DNA from: Faucicola tetraodonis
GTDB taxonomy: Bacteria > Pseudomonadota > Gammaproteobacteria > Pseudomonadales > Moraxellaceae
Length of the DNA stretch: 64,000 nt
Assembly (NCBI GenBank): GCA_032017425.1
Contig: DALZPW010000001.1
Reading direction: 5' to 3' (one strand)
The notes below the pieces were generated by a model, which saw only the letters and a list, made by a program, of their open reading frames with translations, was not told the origin of the DNA and did not search any database. A program made the translations under genes and the position numbers. Below, one piece after another: positions 59,474-64,000 of the stretch; the first letter of the stretch is position 1, and the number at the start of each line of letters is the position of its first letter.

Positions 59474-60196
59474 ATGGATAGTATATATGCTAAAAGAACA
59501 ACTTGGGTGGATTTTCCACCCATTTTGGTGTTATATGCTTTAAATACATTGAAAAACCTCGATGAAGACCTGTATATACAAGCTAAATCGGGTAATGAAT
59601 TATCCGCTATTAAACTTTTAACTCAATTGATGACACAAAAGGATATAGCAAGTATCAAGCATTGCTTACAAGGAAAATCTCCTATTATCGCTCCTGTATT
59701 AGCGATAGAATTTTTGGGAAATAATAGACTTCCAATGGTATTTGGTCAAATTCTTGCCAATGAGTTAAATCTGCCCATCACCTTTGACATCGTACAAGCT
59801 GTAAAAGCGAACCATACTAAGGCTAGTGCTTATGAGCGAATCGTCAGACAAGCTATTTTTACTGGCGAAGTTGAACGTGGTCGAGAATACTTAATCGTTG
59901 ATGATACAGTGGCGATGGGTGGTACATTAGCAGGACTTAAAGGCTATATAGAAACAATGGGCGGTAAGGTAATTCAAGCAGTTGTATTAACTGGCTATCA
60001 ATTACCTTTTTTTGATATTGTTCCAACCCAAAAAATGATACAATTAATTCAGCTTAAACATCCTGATTTAGCTCAATGGTGGCAAAATGAATTTCACTTT
60101 CCTCTCGAATACCTCACAAGCGGTGAACTCGGGCATTTCAAAAAACCAAAATCACTTGACGAAATCAGAAATAGACTCATTGAAGCAGGACTTTAA
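59474..60196 (+). CDS. Phosphoribosyltransferase-fold protein of unknown substrate
   Basis: The 240-residue protein contains a PRPP-binding motif, EYLIVDDTVAMGGTLAGLKGYIE (about residues 137-159), typical of type I phosphoribosyltransferases, preceded by a block with PIIAPVLAIEFLGNNRLPMVFGQILANELNLP. The N-terminal third is not recognisable. The C-terminal part (HPDLAQWWQNEFHFPLEYLTSGELGHFKK) has no clear match. The gene is visibly more AT-rich than tkt and lpxH, and sits where a small insertion might have landed, 8 bases after tkt. It may be translated by readthrough from tkt. Substrate and role are unknown. Confidence 0.7.
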   Translation: MDSIYAKRTTWVDFPPILVLYALNTLKNLDEDLYIQAKSGNELSAIKLLTQLMTQKDIASIKHCLQGKSPIIAPVLAIEFLGNNRLPMVFGQILANELNLPITFDIVQAVKANHTKASAYERIVRQAIFTGEVERGREYLIVDDTVAMGGTLAGLKGYIETMGGKVIQAVVLTGYQLPFFDIVPTQKMIQLIQLKHPDLAQWWQNEFHFPLEYLTSGELGHFKKPKSLDEIRNRLIEAGL

Positions 60197-60234
60197 AAGA
60201 GCCTCTATTAATAGTCAAAAAATTTTAAAGATGA

Positions 60235-61020
60235 CTAAAGTGGTAATAAGATAATCGAGGTTTCATCAATAAGACAAATTTCAGCAAGTACCTGATTATC
60301 TCTAATCCGCCAATCGCCGAGCACTAACCGTTGTTTATCGCCAATTTGATGAACAGCAGGGCGGTGAGTATGCCCATGAATCAGTATATCGGCTTTTTGC
60401 AAGGCTTGTTTGACGGCTTGTTCATTGACATCCATGATTTGCAAGGATTTTTTGGCATTATCAGTTTTGCTTTTTTGGCGTAAATCTTGCGCGATTTGTT
60501 GGCGTTTTTTGATGGGTAGCGCGAGCAAAATTTTTTTAGTGATAGGATGTTGGATGATTTTGCGAAAGCGTTGGTAACCTTTATCATCGGTGCACAGCGC
60601 ATCGCCATGTTCTAGGCGGATTTTTTTGCCATTTAACGTCAAATAAAACGGCTCAAAAATCAATTGCCCGCCAAACTTGTCGCAAAATTGCTGCCCAAGC
60701 AGAAAATCCCGATTACCATGCATGACAAAAATTTGGCAGTTTTTATCGGATAATGTTTTGAGCTTTGCTATAATCGGTTGCAGCGCATCTATTAGGGTAT
60801 CTGTATCGGCAACATCATCTCCTAACCAAGCTTCAAACCAATCACCGAGAATAAAAAACTGTTTTAGATTGGGCAATAAAGCCAATTTATCTAAAAAATC
60901 TAAAAAAGCCTGCCCTAAAGGATTAGTGGCAGGCTCATTCATGCTCAAATGTAAGTCACTGATAATAACCTGCGTAATGGCGGAGGGATTATCGGTGACC
61001 AAATCTGCAAAACTTTGCAT
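60235..61020 (-). CDS. lpxH: UDP-2,3-diacylglucosamine diphosphatase LpxH
   Basis: Calcineurin-like metallophosphatase that makes lipid X for LpxB. The 261-residue protein has the metal motifs VIISDLHLSM (Asp22, His24), FILGDWFEAWLGDD, MHGNRDFLLG, LEHGDALCTDD and IHGHTHRPAVH. Length is slightly above E. coli LpxH (240). It lies 9 bp after ppiB on the same strand; ppiB-lpxH is also the E. coli order (ppiB, ybbF/lpxH), so the pair is conserved. It supplies LpxB at 40141. Confidence 0.96.
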   Translation of the reverse strand: MQSFADLVTDNPSAITQVIISDLHLSMNEPATNPLGQAFLDFLDKLALLPNLKQFFILGDWFEAWLGDDVADTDTLIDALQPIIAKLKTLSDKNCQIFVMHGNRDFLLGQQFCDKFGGQLIFEPFYLTLNGKKIRLEHGDALCTDDKGYQRFRKIIQHPITKKILLALPIKKRQQIAQDLRQKSKTDNAKKSLQIMDVNEQAVKQALQKADILIHGHTHRPAVHQIGDKQRLVLGDWRIRDNQVLAEICLIDETSIILLPL

Positions 61021-61029
61021 ACAAAAAAA

Positions 61030-61539
61030 TTATTTCTCAATTACTTTTGCATGGGTAATCACCACAGGCGTGGTTGGCACATCAGCGTGGAAACCGTATT
61101 TACCAGTTGGTACACCTTTGATTTTATTGACAATGTCCATGCCTTCAGTCACTTTACCAAATACCGCATAACCCCAGCCTTGTGGGTTTTTGCCAGAAAA
61201 GTTTAGGAAGCTATTGTCTTTTACATTGATAAAAAATTGCGCAGTCGCTGAATGTGGGTCAGAAGTACGTGCCATTGCAATCGTGCCGACTTCATTTTTT
61301 AAGCCATTATCTGCTTCATTTTGGATTGGGGCATTGGTAGATTTTTCTGTCATGTTGGCGTCCATACCGCCACCTTGAATCATAAAACCGTCAATGACGC
61401 GGTGAAAAATCGTGCCATCATAATGGCCTGATTTGACGTATTCTAAGAAGTTTGCCACGGTATTGGGGGCTTTTTCTTGATTGAGTTCGATAACGATGTT
61501 ACCCATGGTGGTTTCTAATTCTACATATGGCATATCCAT
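61030..61539 (-). CDS. ppiB: Peptidyl-prolyl cis-trans isomerase B (cyclophilin)
   Basis: Cytoplasmic cyclophilin of 169 residues. Blocks seen are VELETTMGNIVIELNQEKAPNTVANFLEYVKSGHYDGTIFHRVIDGFMIQGGG (catalytic Arg in FHRV, binding FMIQGG), IAMARTSDPHSATAQFFINVKDN and the GYAVFGKVTEGMDIVNKI end. No signal peptide, so it corresponds to PpiB. AGGAG six bases before the ATG at 61539. First gene of a ppiB-lpxH pair, divergent from glnS. Confidence 0.97.
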   Translation of the reverse strand: MDMPYVELETTMGNIVIELNQEKAPNTVANFLEYVKSGHYDGTIFHRVIDGFMIQGGGMDANMTEKSTNAPIQNEADNGLKNEVGTIAMARTSDPHSATAQFFINVKDNSFLNFSGKNPQGWGYAVFGKVTEGMDIVNKIKGVPTGKYGFHADVPTTPVVITHAKVIEK

Positions 61540-61751
61540 TGTGTGCTCCTAATGGTTTTTATGGTTAAAAAAACGTATCTTGCAATTGTTGTGGCTATCC
61601 TAGCGATTTTCAATCAAAAAGTCAGTATTTAGTTTGCAAAGTTGGCAAAATTAAATGTTTCAATTAAATTCATTTAAGTTTTTTCGATGTCAAAAAACTG
61701 CTAGAATGGCAGATTAGTTCACCATTTTTGTAATAGGTAAGGGGCAACCAA

Positions 61752-63503
61752 ATGACGGCGACGACCGACAAAAATACAAAAACCAACGATACAGCAGCCA
61801 ATAGTGAAAAAAATGACTTTATCCGTGCGATTGTACGCGATGACCTTGCTTCGCAAAAATATAGCCAGATTGTGACCCGTTTTCCACCTGAGCCCAATGG
61901 CTATTTACATTTGGGTCATGTCAAATCTATTTGTCTCAACTTTGGGCTTGCTAAAGAGTTTGCAGGGCTGTGTAACCTACGGTTTGACGACACCAATCCT
62001 GATGCGGAAGATCAGGAGTTTGTCGATAATATCAAAGATGATGTCAAATGGCTTGGTTTTGACTGGACAGGCGAGGCGCGCTATGCGTCCAGTTATTTTG
62101 GTCAGTTATATGATTGGGCGGTGAAATTAATCAAACAAGGCGATGCCTATGTTGATTTGCAAAGTCCTGAGGATATTCGTGAAAACCGCGGCAATTTTGG
62201 TCAAGCAGGCAAAAACTCACCTTACCGTGATGCCAGTGTTGAAGAGAATTTGCAACGGTTTGACGATATGAAATCAGGCAAATATGGCAATGGTGAAGCG
62301 GTGCTTCGTGCCAAAATCGACATGGCAAGCCCCAATATGAATATGCGCGATCCGATTTTGTACCGTGTCATGCACCAAGCGCATCACCAAACAGGCGATG
62401 ATTGGTGTATTTATCCCATGTACGATTATGCTCACCCGTTGTCAGATGCAATCGAAGGTATTACGCATTCGATTTGTACCCTAGAATTTGAAGACCACCG
62501 TCCGTTTTATGATTGGGTGGTAGATAAAGTGGGCTTTGACAAAGAACCACACCAATATGAATTTGCACGCCTAAACGTGAACCATATTTTGACCAGTAAA
62601 CGCAAACTCAAAAAACTGGTTGAAGATGACTTGGTGAGCGGTTGGGACGATCCGCGTATGCCGACGATTGCCGGTATGCGCCGCCGTGGTTATACCCCTG
62701 AAGGCTTACGGGATTTTTGTGACCGTGTAGGCGTCAGCAAGTCAGACGGTGTGGTCGATTTTGGCTTACTCGAGTTTAGTATCCGTAACTCATTAGAGCA
62801 TGTGAATCGTTCCATGGCGGTGCTAAGCCCACTAAAAGTGACCATTACCAATTTTGATGAAGCGGTTGCCAATGTTGAAGCACTTAAAAAAGACAGTGTA
62901 AAAACTAAACTCGACAATGGGGTTTTATGGTTGACCCAGCCTAAAAATAGCCATGATGACAGCCAAGGTATGCGTGACATTCCTTTTACCAAAGAAATTT
63001 ATATTGATAAAGGGGATTTTGAAATCACGCCGCCTGAAGGCTATAAACGTTTGTCACCGCAAAACCCAGAAATTCGCTTACGCAATAGCTATGTGTTAAA
63101 GATTGAGGATCACATCACCGATGACAAAGGTGAAGTAGTGGGGTTAACAGCGACTATTGACCCAAAAACGTTGGGCAACAATCCAGAAGGTCGTAAGGTT
63201 AAAGGTGTGATACATTGGGTGTCGGCAAGCTTGGGCAAACCTGCCAAAGTCCGTCTGTATGAGCAGCTGTTTAACCAAGAAGACCCCGCCAAAATTGACA
63301 TCAATAATTTAGCCGCAGAGATTAATCCCAATTCACTACGTGAAGTAGATGCCATTGTCGAGCCTTCTTTATCACAAGTCAATGCAGGCGAGCGTTTTCA
63401 ATTTGAACGCGAAGGGTTTTTTGTGGCAGATAGTAAAGATTATTCACCAGAGCATTTGGTGTTTAACCGTATTGTGACCTTAAAAGACAGTTTCAAACCA
63501 TAA
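61752..63503 (+). CDS. glnS: Glutaminyl-tRNA synthetase
   Basis: Class I synthetase charging tRNA-Gln. The 583-residue protein starts with a charged extension of about 30 residues, then FPPEPNGYLHLGHVKSICLNFGLA (HIGH-type HLGH), LRFDDTNPDAEDQEFVDNIKDDVKWLGFDW, DPILYRVMHQAHHQTGDDWCIYPMYDYAHPLSDAIEGITHSICTLEFEDHRPFYDW and the KMSKS-equivalent LTSKRKLKKLVEDDLVSGWDDPRMPTIAGMRRRG. A C-terminal beta-barrel anticodon domain ends with FNRIVTLKDSF. E. coli GlnRS has 554 residues. AAGGGG precedes the ATG. Terminator at 63525-63553. Confidence 0.98.
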   Translation: MTATTDKNTKTNDTAANSEKNDFIRAIVRDDLASQKYSQIVTRFPPEPNGYLHLGHVKSICLNFGLAKEFAGLCNLRFDDTNPDAEDQEFVDNIKDDVKWLGFDWTGEARYASSYFGQLYDWAVKLIKQGDAYVDLQSPEDIRENRGNFGQAGKNSPYRDASVEENLQRFDDMKSGKYGNGEAVLRAKIDMASPNMNMRDPILYRVMHQAHHQTGDDWCIYPMYDYAHPLSDAIEGITHSICTLEFEDHRPFYDWVVDKVGFDKEPHQYEFARLNVNHILTSKRKLKKLVEDDLVSGWDDPRMPTIAGMRRRGYTPEGLRDFCDRVGVSKSDGVVDFGLLEFSIRNSLEHVNRSMAVLSPLKVTITNFDEAVANVEALKKDSVKTKLDNGVLWLTQPKNSHDDSQGMRDIPFTKEIYIDKGDFEITPPEGYKRLSPQNPEIRLRNSYVLKIEDHITDDKGEVVGLTATIDPKTLGNNPEGRKVKGVIHWVSASLGKPAKVRLYEQLFNQEDPAKIDINNLAAEINPNSLREVDAIVEPSLSQVNAGERFQFEREGFFVADSKDYSPEHLVFNRIVTLKDSFKP

Positions 63504-63858
63504 ATCATCGTTAAATTATAAATTAGCTGGCATAGTAATATGTCAGCTTTTTTATTAAAAGATATCTTAACCTATTGTTACTTATGGTTTTATTATTGTA
63601 TTAGCTAAACGCTTTTTTTACTTTTTTACATGCGTAACATTTGTACTGTGCTAAACTACTCATCGTAAATTTAAATCAGTCTTGCGTAATCAATCCGTTA
63701 TTCTTGTTAGATTTTGTAACTTTTAACAGCTTGATTTTAATGGCTATTAGGCTTAAGGTATGGTTGTTCATCTGTTCTTCGTAAATATATTGGTAGTTTT
63801 GGTAACTGTATGCTTTATCCAACAGCAAGTTAACCATGATTTGATTGAGAGTGTTGAA
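63504..63858. other. Spacer between glnS and the right-edge gene
   Basis: About 355 bp: the glnS terminator, then AT-rich DNA with an ATG at 63760 that is in frame with the next gene but would bury its signal peptide. A minus-strand frame at 63768-63992 is a shadow. Confidence 0.45.
63525..63553 (+). terminator. Terminator of glnS
   Basis: AGCTGGCATA 63525-63534 pairs with TATGTCAGCT 63539-63548 (one G-T pair), loop GTAA, then a T run. Confidence 0.8.
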
Positions 63859-64000
63859 ATGAAAACATTGTTAAAGAAAACGTTGTTAGGTGCTGTCATT
63901 GCACTGGTTGGCGTACAAAGTAATGCTGAATTAAATATGCAGACAGGTAGCCAAGCTAAAGTTAGTTGGGGTGGGCAGGGTAGTTTAGACAAAGCCCGTG
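63859..64000 (+). CDS. Exported protein, N-terminal part only
   Basis: The frame from ATG 63859 runs off the window. It starts with a clear signal peptide, MKTLLKKTLLGAVIALVGVQSNA, with cleavage probable after SNA, followed by ELNMQTGSQAKVSWGGQGSLDKA. Too little of the mature protein is present to assign a family. The upstream GAG/AG-rich stretch could be the ribosome-binding site. An extended start at 63760 is possible but unlikely. Confidence 0.6.
   Translation, partial: MKTLLKKTLLGAVIALVGVQSNAELNMQTGSQAKVSWGGQGSLDKAR

Noticed and set aside
63768..63992. Minus-strand frame at the right edge
   Set aside because: Lies opposite the exported-protein start with its clear signal peptide; no supporting features.
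1..64000. tRNA and rRNA genes, prophage or insertion sequences
   Set aside because: No cloverleaf with T-loop consensus was noticed in any spacer and no transposase, integrase or terminal repeats were found; this was by eye, so a tRNAscan run would be decisive.

Overview
The window looks like chromosomal DNA of a gammaproteobacterium of the family Moraxellaceae, probably close to Moraxella (Faucicola) and related to Psychrobacter and Acinetobacter. This is inferred from gene order (lpxA preceded by a probable fabZ end, ilvI-ilvH-ilvC, hisZ-purA, lptD-surA divergent from amgK-murU), from AT-rich spacers and from protein style. No database search was possible. About 60 protein genes are supported. 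I see no rRNA, tRNA, insertion sequence, prophage or CRISPR array. The gene density and housekeeping content indicate a core chromosomal segment.

Layout. 1-1058: end of a probable fabZ, then lpxA. 1177-7594: a queuosine block (tgt, queA and queG on the minus strand) with a thioesterase, a DUF924 protein and nnr. 7706-8182: a small exported DUF4124 protein. 8183-12210: the ilvI-ilvH-ilvC operon behind a long leader with a candidate attenuation system. 12326-17797: a membrane protein, a cold-shock protein, etfB-etfA, an unknown protein and a CorA-type transporter with an acidic N-terminal extension. 18144-22365: DUF2237, a GST, hisZ-purA and a decayed transporter fragment. 22368-25202: a minus-strand cluster of cobalamin adenosyltransferase, FetA/FetB-like ABC exporter and LysE-type exporter. 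25310-37710: cysS, guaB, glmM-pdxH, a BI-1 protein, nadK, an MltB-like transglycosylase, ppnP, pirin and uup. 37815-38655: slyX and a Doc-type toxin with a short overlapping partner gene. 38738-46865: aroG, lpxB, an ABC1 kinase, purD, rnhB, a probable structured small RNA, a DIP1984-family protein and a glycerophosphodiesterase. 47014-50348: a lipoprotein, prpF and pgeF. 50406-57277: surA and lptD divergent from amgK-murU. 57468-64000: tkt, an AT-rich phosphoribosyltransferase, lpxH, ppiB, glnS and the start of an exported protein.

Themes. Envelope biogenesis recurs: lpxA, lpxB, lpxH, lptD and surA serve LPS and outer-membrane assembly; glmM, amgK, murU and the MltB-like enzyme serve amino-sugar supply and wall recycling. 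Nucleotide and cofactor supply (purA, purD, guaB, nadK, pdxH, nnr) and branched-chain amino-acid synthesis make up most of the rest.

The least ordinary items are: (1) a roughly 205-nt minus-strand RNA gene between rnhB and the DIP1984 gene, with a strong promoter, perfectly complementary ends, a U-tract and two mutually exclusive internal helices; (2) a valine-rich leader ORF plus terminator and competing pairing upstream of ilvI; (3) a Doc toxin gene overlapping a 56-codon gene that does not look like Phd; and (4) many young 12-24 bp tandem duplications in linkers and spacers.
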